Part shown: positions 48,751 to 60,397 of the stretch, piece after piece | Position numbering within the stretch: position 1 is the first letter of the stretch | Layout of the letters: each line of letters opens with the position of its first letter | DNA from: Isoetes taiwanensis | Lineage: Eukaryota; Streptophyta; Lycopodiopsida; Isoetales; Isoetaceae | Length of the DNA stretch: 64,000 nt | Direction: 5' to 3' | NCBI GenBank assembly: GCA_021234155.1 | Contig: JAJEKV010000002.1 | Coordinates: 44,383,203 to 44,447,202 of the forward strand | Made by a program: the position numbers and the translations under genes | The notes under the pieces: generated by a model | Databases searched by the model: none | What the model saw: only the letters and a program-made list of their open reading frames with translations | What the model was told of the DNA's origin: nothing

Positions 48751-49149
48751 CCGACAAATCTTTGACCCGTTAGTTCGGTAGTTGAGTGGGAGTTTAAGCT
48801 AGTTGGACCGCTTAACTTTTGGTGATTTAGTTTTGTGCTAGGTGGATGTAATAAATTGTGAGTTTTAGGAAGTTTAGGCTTATTTTGGAGGGAAAAAGTT
48901 GTGACCGGAGGACCCAAGTTTGGAAGCTATAACTTTTTTGTAGGTAGTTCGGATGAAGGCAAAAATGGCTCCAATGGATCGGACACCTCCCAAATACCCT
49001 AAGGGGCACGTCTCCCGAGGTCGAAAAGACAATAGGCCGCCGAAAAATCAAAAAGGGCGCCATTGTCTTTGAGGTGTTTTCTCGACGAAACCGAAGCCGA
49101 TAAGGATCGCAGAGAGCCCCATCACGGTCGGGCCGTATAAAATATACGC

Positions 49150-49405
49150 GTTTTTTTTTTTTTAAAGTTTTTTTTTCACTTTCCACCCACGTTTTGAACC
49201 CGTGATCTCCCACTTCCAACCCAACACTCTTTCCATCTTGCCAACTATGTTTATATAGATGTTCTACTACTTTGTTATACATATCTAATATTCGCTTTGT
49301 TGTCTGTTAGCAGCTCTTTTAAGAAAAAGGTACATCATGGAATTGAACCCCTGACCTTCTGCACCCAAGCCAACACCTTTACCAATGAGCAACTTCTTTC
49401 TTGAA
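49150..49405 (-). mobile_element. tRNA-derived SINE, two heads in tandem, copy B
   Basis: Both A/B box pairs described for 14,950-15,205 are unchanged here, and the A-rich tail is shorter. Confidence 0.6.
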
Positions 49406-49497
49406 TGGATATAATCCTTTTTCTAGGATTTATAGTTTATCTATTCCATATCTAAATTACATGCGTGCCTTTGGTAAACCCACATTGTGGAGGCAAC

Positions 49498-49645
49498 AAT
49501 TCGCGGAGCAAGCTCTTTTTCCGCCATAGCCGCCGGGAGCAAGCTCTTCCGCCATAGTCACGGAGCAAAGCTCTCTTTGTAAGTAGCCGCAAAGCAAGCT
49601 CTCTCTCGCCAGTGGCCGCGGAGCAAGCTCTCTCGCCATAGCGGG
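49498..49645. repeat. Minisatellite, unit about 30 bp, copy B
   Basis: GGAGCAAGCTCT units with CCGCCATAGCCG-type spacers. Small differences from 15,305-15,450 sit at the CCG words. Confidence 0.88.
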
Positions 49646-51829
49646 AGTAAGGGCCTCTTTGCGATAGCCATGGGAGTCGACCTCTCTCTGTCATAGTCAA
49701 CCGGATAACTGTTAACCATATATAAAGCTAGTATCCCCTAGGAATAAACCGACCAAATGACACGACGCGTGATCTAGCAAGTCCGCCAACTTGTTATGAC
49801 AACATCAACTCACTTGGTGGGACTAATTCGGAACTTAATTAACAAATCCATTGGGGCAACTTTCTAGAATTATTATATCCTTGGATATTCTCTAAGCGGC
49901 GATAATAATGTCCGGTTAAGGCGTTCCTCGACCTATGACTTTAACTATTTTTTTCTTTGGTAGATGCCTTGATAACACAATTTCTTCGGGCCTTGCCATC
50001 ATTCAATCTATACTACATTCATATGCTTTATCTTAGACCTTATTCGACGTTATACGTAATATGTTATAGACATAACTATAATTAATGTTGTCTCTCTCTA
50101 GTGTCTAAACCTTGCCTCATCTCAATTCCCAGACAAAGGATTCCTTTTCGCCCAACCAACTAGGGACTGCCATGCAGCACCCCTCTAGACCATGGGTAGC
50201 TTTAATCCTACCACCCCTCACTACTTCTTCTCAATGGTCGTGTTCTTTTCATGGACCATTTTCCCAGACCACGGTACCAACTCTGTAATACATAGTGAGT
50301 GCTTGTGTTAGAACCCCCACAATAATGTCAACACTTTGTGCCAAACTCCACCGTCTATATGGATGTGATTAATTGTCAAAGTGACAGCAGTCTACCCTCT
50401 TTCGGAGTTGTTCTCCCGTACATTCCAATGCCACCCAACCATTGTTGATTACTCACCCCTTTCTAGGGTACCTAGATAAGGTCCGAGCCAAATGTTTCCA
50501 ACCATTATTTTAATACCTAAACGTCTTTAGGTTCTGCAAACGAACTTACATATTCCAAAGGATTATATGAATATCCCAAAGGACAGTACCACCCAAAGAC
50601 CTCTCAAGATAGGCCTCCTCTATTCAGAGATCTTGTGTTCAAGTCTAACAGGGGTCCGTCATATGTCCTCATGGACGCTGCCAATATGGCATGACGTATA
50701 AATGCTATCTATCTATCTATCTATTTATAAAAAAGGTCCTTGGTGAACTCAATTCACCATGTTGTCCTAAGACATGGACGTCTTCTTCCCTAAGCCATAC
50801 GCCAAATCTTTAAAAAGTTTTTTTAGGCTCTTCTTTGCCTTTCAAAGCTGCGGTATATCTTTGCATGTTAGCAAAGACTAACCTTCATGTTAGGAAATAA
50901 CCTTTCTATCTAGATTGCTAAATATCATGCATCGGGGGTCCTTTATTCCTTCTCTTCTTCAATATGTTTTCTACGTCTATGGCGATTTTCAAGATATCCG
51001 ACCCTTACGCTGCCACGGCTACATATTTCACTCTTTGGTCGTGACCTTTATTGATGAGAGTCACCAATCCAATTACTCCTTTATGTATTCATTAACCGTC
51101 TTTGTCGCTTTTGAGCCGCTATTATATGCTCCCTATATTGTTAACCCACCTATCATTGGGGGTTATGATCCAACGTTGTCCCTACATCCTCGAAATGTTA
51201 GTCATTACATTTTCTGTCATGATGCTATGCTGATGTTACGGCATTCCAAATGACTTGGCATTTTCATTTAAGCCATAGTCATGGCCTAAGAGCGGGTGAG
51301 CCTTAAGTAAATTACACAGGTCATCAAGGTGCTTGCCTTGTATTTTGTGAGCCTTTCTACAATTACCTACGTCTAATATAACCCGGGCTTGTATCAATGT
51401 TCGAGTCCTGTATATGTTAACTTGCACCCCCATATAACCCATGGCATCACCACCTTTGATCCGGTATGGATCATGTGGGAAAGCTAGTCTTAGGTGTCTA
51501 TGCAAGACACATTCGAACATTTAGCAGGTAACTGCTATTCGCTACTTATCCTGGAATTGTACTATTGTACTACTCAACCCCACTACCTTAAGTTTTATTC
51601 TATTGGCCGTTGACATTTATTTCAAGTGCCAACTACTACCTCATACCCTAGCATGCAACGGATTGACGGTCCTTTTCACTTGAAACAAAACCTAACCTAT
51701 GTACCTTTATAATGTGGCTGACCCACCGACTTCCCAACTGGGCAGTGGCCAACTCTATGTTGGAAATCTATATGTTGCCTACATCTTATATTATAATGTT
51801 ATTGTGTAAGTGTTGGACCCAGCCCTAAT
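49646..51829. other. Non-coding stretch, copy B
   Basis: Counterpart of 15,451-17,640, with the (CTAT)n tract at 50,704-50,726. A 112-codon frame at 50,915-51,253 is hydrophobic and unrecognised and is broken in copy A, so I do not call it a gene. Confidence 0.5.
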
Positions 51830-54800
51830 TTGGGCGGCCCAGATTCGACCTACGAATTAACGGTCTAGATAGCCCCTGATTTTTTCTTCTCGCTCGATTT
51901 GGATGTTTTAGGGTTAACCGGGAGCTGTTATTCAACATGGAGCTTGGAGCTTGCTATCGAGACAAACTGAAGAACAGTGCTCAAAGACAGTGATCTCCAA
52001 TCTGCTTGCAAATCCTTGGCGGGTCTGCTACCGCCGCCCACAAATATGGCAGCGCCTACTTCTTCTAAGCTCAACTTTCTGCTTTCTGGCACCAGCTATG
52101 CTATTTCCTCGACTGTTGCAAACCATGGGGCCATTGCCGTTAATATAGGACAAGCGGCACTACCATAAGGGATGAGCGGAACTCTGTTTGCTCTGATGAA
52201 ATAGCATCACACCATCACCAGAATAGAATACTCTGCATCGTTTTCGCATCAGACCATAGATTCTATTGGAATATTTACTGCATGACATCGGATGGTTTAG
52301 TGCTGTGGTTTCTTAGAAATGGTGAAGCCATGTGCACCTGCAAAGAAGCCTTTTACTTGATAGGCCTGTATTTATTCACTTCGAAACCCGGTGGGCTCAT
52401 ATGAGCAATATGACGACGTTGCTCTTTAGGTAAGAACATCCACATATACACACAGGAAATCTTGCATCATAACGGTCCATAATATTATTTGTTTGCAGAA
52501 TCTGTAGCAGGGGACTTCAAGCAAGGATCATCACAGTAGTAAACGGTGTAAGTGGATGAAAATGATGCCATTTCTGCCAGTTCAAGCAAGGCCATACCAT
52601 CCATTCCTTCTTTAGAACTAAGATGTTGTCAATGAAGATCAAAGCCCTTTAGATATTCGCCACCCATTCTTGCTGGCAAGGTACTTTTCTTCACAAGCTG
52701 AAGACAAAGCATTGCATTTGATCTAGAAATGGTGCATGGCATGATTGCTGGGTATCGAGTGCTGCAAGAGGTGCATGGCACGGTTGCTGCAAGGCTTCTT
52801 TTTTATTGAGCAAACAAAATTTTGCCAACTCTACCTACAATTTACTTGAGGTGCATCTTTTAATCCCTTGCCTTTTAGGATCTTCATCCATTTTGTTTGT
52901 TGTAGATATTTCTCCAGGGCACCATGTATATGCAATACTGCGGCACACTCCCAGATAGTGAGATAATCCGTTTGCTTTGCATGGTTTTTAAGCCATTAAC
53001 AAATAATCTTGAACCTCTTCTTTTGCAGGTTTAACAAGCTTATGCAATGGCAAGGCTCTAATGGAGAAGACCAGTAACTTTTCCTTTTAAGCATTTCTTT
53101 GCTCTGCTTGACCAATCAATGCCTATGATATTACAGATGATTATGATTATGGACGTTTGATAGAATTTGCAAATCTGAAGGTTTTAATCTATCTACGATA
53201 CCCATTCAAGTAACAATGTTTGGATGTCTTCGTTTATGATTTGAGCAATCGTCTGAGATGTTGAACAGTATGTTTTCTTTTGCAGATTTTACCATATTGT
53301 GATGATATATGACTGCCAAAACATCAAAGATAAATTAACATCTTGATGTTCAAACAAAATAAACTATAGCTCTGCCTCAACATTGCAGAAGGTCTCAGGT
53401 GGATTGGAAAGGTTTCTGCACATAAACCGTCCGCCGACATTGAGGTTTTGCCCAAGTAACTTCGTGTTTGTGGTATCAAAGTATATTTTTGAAGTTCTTG
53501 ATACTATTGCAAATTACCTTTTAGTACAAGACTGCTGTACAACTCATCTAGGCAAGCATGCATATGGTGAAACTATCAATTTTTTTTTTCTATCAATTGT
53601 TGCTACATGTATTTATTTTACTCTGACCCAAGAAAATGGCACAGATTGGTGGTGCACGCCCATGGCCAGAAACAGAGGTGTTGAATCCATGAACTCTACT
53701 GAAAGTTTTGCTTTCACTTCTAAGATGCCATATTCTATAGAGACACGAAAAGGGGGCTTTGGAATAGGAGGAAAAATGCGCCATATGACTTTTGATGTTG
53801 CGCCTGGCAAAAGGAACTTTTCAAACATGCATGAATTACAACTGAACACTTCTTGATTCAGTTTGGTATTGCTCAACTGTATGCAAGGTAAATGAAGGTA
53901 TATATCTATTTATTATAAAGTATTATCCATGGATTAGTTGCAGGCATAATTGTAAAGGTGTTGGTCTTGCAAGCAGAGCTGATACCGTCCTTTGATTCTT
54001 ACATCTTATATAGATTTGACAAACATATAATTAGGGCATGTGAGGTTCATTGTTCTATGACTCAAGTCTCTCAAGTTTCTGATCATATGATATGTCACCT
54101 TTAGTTAGAAGTTAGATTCCAAAGTCATATGATATATCACCTTTAGTTAGATTCCAATATGATAGTCAATATTTTTACGCTATAAGCGAGATAGCTCGGA
54201 AGAATGATGTGCTTGAAACAAGATTTCGGGCGAGCAGGCAAAATCCTCTCATGGTGTTATGATGGATGAGACGACATTCATGAAGAATATTAAGGGTTTG
54301 TACAGCGGTCATGTTAATGGGCTCACCAGATTATAATGATTGTGTTTTTGCTTACCTTCTTGGCACGTGTTCCCATCAACTTATTTCTCCTATCCCTTTA
54401 CAACAGAAGGTAAAATTTGCCATGCGACTACACTCCAGATTTTGATCCAAATATATTTCATTTTTTTTTTTCACTTGAGGTCATACAATTACAACATAAA
54501 ATAACACTACCTTAAAAGGGCCTCGATTTCTCGATGGCTGCTGACCTACAATCACTTCCTTTGTTTTAACCTTAACCTATGTCTCTGCTTGAAATTCAAA
54601 TCCAGCTAGAAAACCAATGCCTAATAGCAGCCCAAGTGCATATGAAAGAAGGCGATCTAGAGTCATTAAAGCAACATGAACCAGCATGTTACAGTGAACC
54701 TACAATTAGTAGGGTTTGCAACTTCTTGGGAAGCTTGCATGCATATTATACATTGCATGACATTGTTGTGTTATAAATTATGACATGGTAATTGTTGTTG

Positions 54801-55070
54801 TGGTTCTTTAATGTTTACGCAAGGTATATATGTGGGTATAGTTCCCATTGTTTTGCAATGTACTTTTCAGATCACTGGTTTAAAAAAGCTTTACATCAAC
54901 AACCCATAGACATGGCCACTTGCAATCTACATGTTCCCAAAATGATACAATGGCTTCGAGAAGTTTCTCTTGGGGGCAAGATGCAAGAATATACAACAGG
55001 TTGCTCTTAAAATATGCAAGAAGGGAGATGCATCTATCTTTGTGTATCACTTTGCAACAACATAATGAAT
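51830..55070 (+). other. Unrecognised, probably spliced transcription unit, copy B
   Basis: Counterpart of 17,641-20,870. The frame at 53,383-53,856 joins the LRFCPSNFVFVVSKYIFEVL segment and the KGGFGIGGKMRHMTFDVA segment, possibly through an unspliced intron. Acceptors (TTTGCAG, TTTTGCAG, CATTGCAG) are kept. No family recognised. Confidence 0.3.
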
Positions 55071-57087
55071 GGGAAGTAACCCGAGAACCCTAAATTCTTC
55101 CAAATGCCCTCCAAATATAGCTTGAAATCATGTAGATTAGATAATCTGAGAGATATTTGAAGTGGGGCGGGGTTTGTTAACATTGGGATTGGGCTTTGTT
55201 GTGCGGTGACATGTTGATAGGGATCCATCGTCAACCCAATCCCCCCCCCCCCCACATAAGCATAAGCATAAATGACTTTGTGAAGCAACTCTAAGCCTAA
55301 ACAACATCACTTACACGTTCTTAACTTATGCCCAGCAACGCTGGGCACCGTTACTAGTTTTTTATAGGATCCCCAGCTACTTTAACCATCCCTTTACTGC
55401 CCTATGGTATTCCAGTCGTGTATATACACTATCATACCACCCATGGGATTATGCCATAATTCCGAAGGTTTACTACCCCAGATGAGGAGCTTTTCTAAAG
55501 GCTTCTTTCGCTATCCTTTGTGTTCCATACCACCCATAATCTACACACCTCGTCTTGATTTTTATCGGGACTTGGATTGTCATACCTCAACTCAAGTAAG
55601 TCGACATTCTATACCTTTACCACCATTGTCGAAACCTACACTTCTAAAGTGATCTCCCTTTCATGAGCTGGGTATTTATAATCCAGTTTTTCACCTTACT
55701 ATAGTACCTCTTTAACGTGGACTACGGTAGATAATGATATATGGTGCTATCCAGTCTCCTTCTACACTGAATAGCAATCTAGATGCCGCATAATAAATAA
55801 ATCCTCGTAATTATTAGGTCCAGTATTTCACTTAGATACCAAACATCGTCATACTAATTTTCTCGAGTATCCATCAAAATAGGGATAACTTAACACTCCT
55901 TATTCCCAACATTCAGCACTTCTACTTTAAGTAAGAGCCCAGAACCTGCTCAGTCATCACCATATAACAGGCTCAGGACAGACCAGGCATGGTTTCGATG
56001 CTTCCGCCGTGGACACCATAGTTACAAGCGGCCTTAGTGATTCGGGACAATTGCATAGCCATAGCAATGCTTGGGATAGCGGACGGGCGGTACCAATTAC
56101 GTCGAATGTATATGTGGGTTGTATTTTTGTGCCCTATAACTATAAGGCTAATCGTATGTGTTATAAATTTACGAAAATAGCAATAAAATAAATAAGTAAT
56201 TCAAATGTAAGAACATCGGGACATCTCGTAAATGTATAAACATAACCAATGAATTAATATGTGTCCTCATGTGACTATAATCTATGCTAAAGATAGAGAG
56301 TGTGAGTGTGGAAACATTAACGATAATCGAAAGGAGCAAACTATTTAAACACATAATCAAATACAATAGAAGGAGATAAGTATGTATGTCTTACACAAAC
56401 TCCTAAGGGAATAACGAGACTTAGATAATGTTATAACAAGGTTATGAATAATAAATGAAGAACGTCTGTCTGTAATTAATATTAAAGTATATAGGTCAAA
56501 ATGGCAAATACAGTACAATATATAATTCTATTAAAGGGTAACACTCCACGATAGCAATATATGAGTTGTTAAAATTGTAACAAAATAGGAAAACAAAATT
56601 TAGATGCAAAATTACATTAAGCACTTTTCACGTAATAAAATCACTTGCAAAGTGAAGGGAGAATACAATAGATATATACACACAAGTTAATATGATTAGA
56701 ATGACTTTCTACTTAACAACAAATGGAAGTTCTCTAGATCTATACTTGTCTTTAATATATAATCAGTTACCTGTATGTATAGAAGAAACAGTGAGACTTC
56801 CACAAACCTTATTTGTTCACTTTTTCTGGTCCTAAGCGATGTTTATATCGATATATACCTCTACCTCTTATATTTCGGAGTTATAAATTGCACATTACAA
56901 GTCATTTCAAACTTAATCACTTTCAACATGACAACGTCTGTGTGACTTATAATCTCACGCTACCTCTTTAAGGAGGGGAGACTTCCTTCCAATATATGAT
57001 GTGTCGCTGGTCATCTGTGCTTGAGAAGGGGAAACAGGTAGGTAACGGGCTTTGTAGTATTTGGAGATTCTTACATCGCTTCCAGAC
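55071..57087. other. AT-rich stretch, no gene seen, copy B
   Basis: Counterpart of 20,871-22,858. A run of about 13 C at 55,242 is shorter in copy A. No supported coding region. Confidence 0.45.
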
Positions 57088-57260
57088 ATGGTGAATACCA
57101 GGAGAACATCTGGAGTCGGAACACTGCAGCGTCAGCAAGAAGCGGTCAAACAGATTTTGGAGTATGCAAATGAGGTGCAGCAAGAAGTGCGAACGGAGTT
57201 ACAGACTGCAAAAGAACAGGCATTTGTTGGTGAGCCTCTCAGAAACGCTGCTGTTAAAAG
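57088..57260 (+). pseudogene. Start of an LTR-element gag, copy B, interrupted by the LINE
   Basis: The ATG at 57,088 opens MVNTRRTSGVGTLQRQQEAV and continues as a helical, Gln/Glu-rich segment to about EPLRNA. MVNTRR-type openings are common in plant Ty3 gag proteins. After about 57,260 the other strand is LINE coding sequence, so the gag reading ends there. No LTR could be delimited upstream. Confidence 0.45.
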
Positions 57261-57273
57261 TAAGTTGAAATTT

Positions 57274-60200
57274 TTAAAGTCCCGGGGTCTTATTGGGTGT
57301 ATTCCTCATGAGGGAGTCCGTCTTCAATTTCTCATTCTTAAAATGCAAAAAAAGCTTCTTATCACTAGAGGTACCCCTTAGAACAGTCTTCAGAGTAGTC
57401 CAAGTTATGAAGGTGTTATTCCCTCTGTAAAGATCTTTTATAGCAGTGATCCCTTTGTTAGACCATTTTCTGTAAATCTTAGGATGTTTAATGGCCATTG
57501 TATTAGAGAACTGATCAAAGAAGATTGGTGACCAAAAAAGATCAGTGTTCATAGTGGCTTGAAGAACATTGTCTCTCAGAAGCACAGGATGAATTTTATT
57601 CCAGGCCATTATTAGATTTCTCATCAGAGGAGAAGTATTAGAAGCAGGGTGAATGTCCACAAAAGCAGATTGAGGAAGGGAATGCTTAATAGAGGAATGT
57701 CCAGTAGGCTAGGAGCAATTAAGCCAGTACTCGATGAACTGAGATGCGGCAGAATTATTTCCCATGATAGTTCTCCAAATATATTTCCTGCGGAGAACAA
57801 GCACGAAGGTGAAGATTTTTTTGACCAAGACCCCCAAATTTTTAGGCTGGACCAGATGTGAACCATTCGGATGAAATTTCTAATAACCTTTTCCAGCTCG
57901 AGTAAATTGATTTAGGAGCAATTAGAAGCGAGAAGAAAAGTATACATGAGAGGAAGCTAAAAGCGGAGTTTGCAATGATTGTCCTCCTGCAAAAGATAGG
58001 CAATTCCTATAATTATTAGGTTTCCTTTTGATTCTTTGGGGATAGGATCCCAAAGGCCCTTTAAGTTTGGACTTAGAGAGAGGCATACCTAATAATTTGG
58101 AAGCTTGATTAGGATTGAACTTGAATGTCACAAATATAAAGGCGAGTGACATCACCTATGATCTTCGTTTATCAATATTGAGATGAACACACGATCTTTG
58201 CGAGAGAACTCCTTAAGAAGATCTAGAAAGGTATTGATATTATTGGGATTGGAATCCAAGAATACAAAAGTGTCATCGACATCTTTGTGAAATTGTAAAG
58301 CATATCAAGTTATTGGGAAGAGATAAACCGATTAACGAGTCGAGAATTTTGCATATGGAGAACACATCTCGTGAGCATTTCAGCAATAATGAGAAAGCGA
58401 TAAGGGGCCAAAGGGCAACCCATATCTAACACCTCTTGCCAAGGGGAAGAAATTTGAAGGAGATCCATTGATCGAGGACCGTGAGAGTTGGACATAGAAT
58501 TTAGACCATGAATAAGAGATATGAGCTTGGTGTGAAAACCCATTTTTTGAGAGCAATGTCAATGAAATCCCAGTGACGGTATCAAAAGCTCTCTTGAAAT
58601 CTAATTTGAATAGAATGCAAGATTGATGGGAGATCCTATTCAATGCAAGCCTTCCATATATAATTATCTAGGATAAATCTGTTTTGGTAGAAATGCATTG
58701 GTTGATACTTATATTTTTACGGAGAAAAGCACGGATTCTTCTAGCAATAATTTTGGTACGAGTTTGTAAGAAGAATTGGTGAGAGAGATTGGTCTCCATT
58801 CATTGAAGGAAGAAGGATTATCCACCTTTGGCACTAGAGTAATGAAACCGTGAGAAATGGAAGAGTGCAAATGCTCGAATTCAAAATCCATGCACAAAGC
58901 CAATAATATCAGATTTCATAATGTCCCAAAATTGAGAATAGATGCGGGGGAAACCATCGGGACCAGGAAGATTTGTTCTTGGAGAAGCTCAAAAGGGTTT
59001 AAAATTTCCTCCTCCCGGGGCTGTAGTTAGAGATATCCATAGAATCAATAGTATTTGGAAGAATAGAGTCCAACCTAGCCAGAAATTTATCCCTGTTTAT
59101 AATATCAGTGGCAGTGAGATCATTGCCCTTGAAAAGGAAAAGTAAACTGTCATAGAAATACTTCTTGATCTCATGATTCGAGCTGAGAGTAGTGCCAGAG
59201 TCATTAATTACATTACTTATAGAGTTCTTGAGAAGTCTGGACTTAGCAACTCGGAAGAAAAATTTAGAGCTCCCATGGTCAATCTCACTATTGTATTTGA
59301 TTTTACATTTTATTGCAGAGAATCTAGCCTCCTTTTCCTCTATGGATTTAAGATGCCTCTCAATTAATTCCTCTGCTATGTGAAGACTAGAATTATAAGG
59401 GTCAATTTGTAGCAGGGACCTCACATCTTTCATCTTATGAAGAAGATTTTCTTTTTCTTGAATTTTGGCCTTATTTTTATTTTTTGCCCAAACCTTTATC
59501 CACTCTTTAGCCTTTTTTATTTTGGAATAGAAATTTTTCATGGAAGTATTAGGTAGCATAGAGTCAAGGGACCTGTAGAAATCAGAGAACTCTTCATGAA
59601 AAGAGTTGTTTTGAAGGAGAGAACAATTAAATTTGAAGGGAATATTTCTCTCCCTTGGGGGATTAAGCAAATGCTTGGTACAGAGAAATTGGGGCTGATG
59701 GTCCGAGATGGAAGTACCTTCATCACTTATGACATAGCAATTATCCCAAAAATCAGAGTTTGGATTCGAGACATAAAATCTATCCAGCACAGAACACTCT
59801 GTCAAGATTTTTTTGTTTATTAGACCAAGTATAAACAGAGGTAGAAGAAGGAATGTGAATGAGAGATGAATCAGAAATAAGATTATTCCAACTCACCCTT
59901 TCTGCCACAGACATATTGATTTTATTTCCCAATTTCATATCCCAAGTAGGGGTATTATTAAAGTCTCCTGCTAGAATCCAGTCCAGCGAGAGGAGTTTTG
60001 AGTGATCCGAGGCCGATATTGGGCCAAAGATTTTCTCTCTCCTTTGGGCGGTGGAGGCATACACATTTATGACTCCAAAGGAAATGTTGTTCCTGAGAGA
60101 AAGTGACAGATTTGCCACATTTTAGAGAAACTATTGCGAGAAGGAGACATGATGCAGGTTTTTCCAAATGATGGTCATTCCACCTCTAGTACCATTAGCT

Positions 60201-60364
60201 TCAATCCAGTTGATGAGGAGCACGGGTAAATCCGGTCTCCCAAATTAGAGCTTCAAACTTAGGGGCATTATAATGTCAGCATCATACTGTCTAATTTGAG
60301 CAATGGCCCTCCTTCTTTCCAAAGGTCCTTTAATGCCTCTTAGATTCCAACTAAGAATCTTCAT
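57274..60364 (-). CDS. LINE ORF2: endonuclease and reverse transcriptase, frameshifted
   Basis: The start at 60,364-60,362 opens MKILSWNLRGIKGPLERRRA, the usual first strand of the L1 endonuclease. It is followed by VINVYAS and ILAGDFN (60,118-59,960) and by a SISDHQPQ word (about 59,700) that carries the catalytic Asp-His. The 268-codon frame 59,805-58,999 is the linker. Reverse transcriptase follows: HGFITLVPKVDNPSSFNEWR (about 58,850), LFKLDFKRAFDTV (about 58,605-58,567), a GLPFGPL segment, then a DVDDTFVFLD word near 58,280 where the family has YADD. A LLGMPLSKSKLKGPLG segment (58,110-58,060) and a C-terminal part to 57,274 complete it. At least five frame changes are needed. Product: an enzyme for nicking DNA and copying the element's RNA. 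Confidence 0.82.
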
Positions 60365-60397
60365 TTATAGATGAGATAAGAAATAGATGGAGGGAAA

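Larger units (their letters stand above)
34109..57645. repeat. Direct duplication, copy B
   Basis: Second copy of the 23.4-kb unit. Homology to the first base of copy A starts near 34,109 and the last shared words before the N gap of copy A end near 57,645. Sequence continues beyond both ends: Ty3 gag and pol on the left and the rest of a LINE on the right. Those extensions show what copy A probably contains outside the window and behind its gap. Confidence 0.93.
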
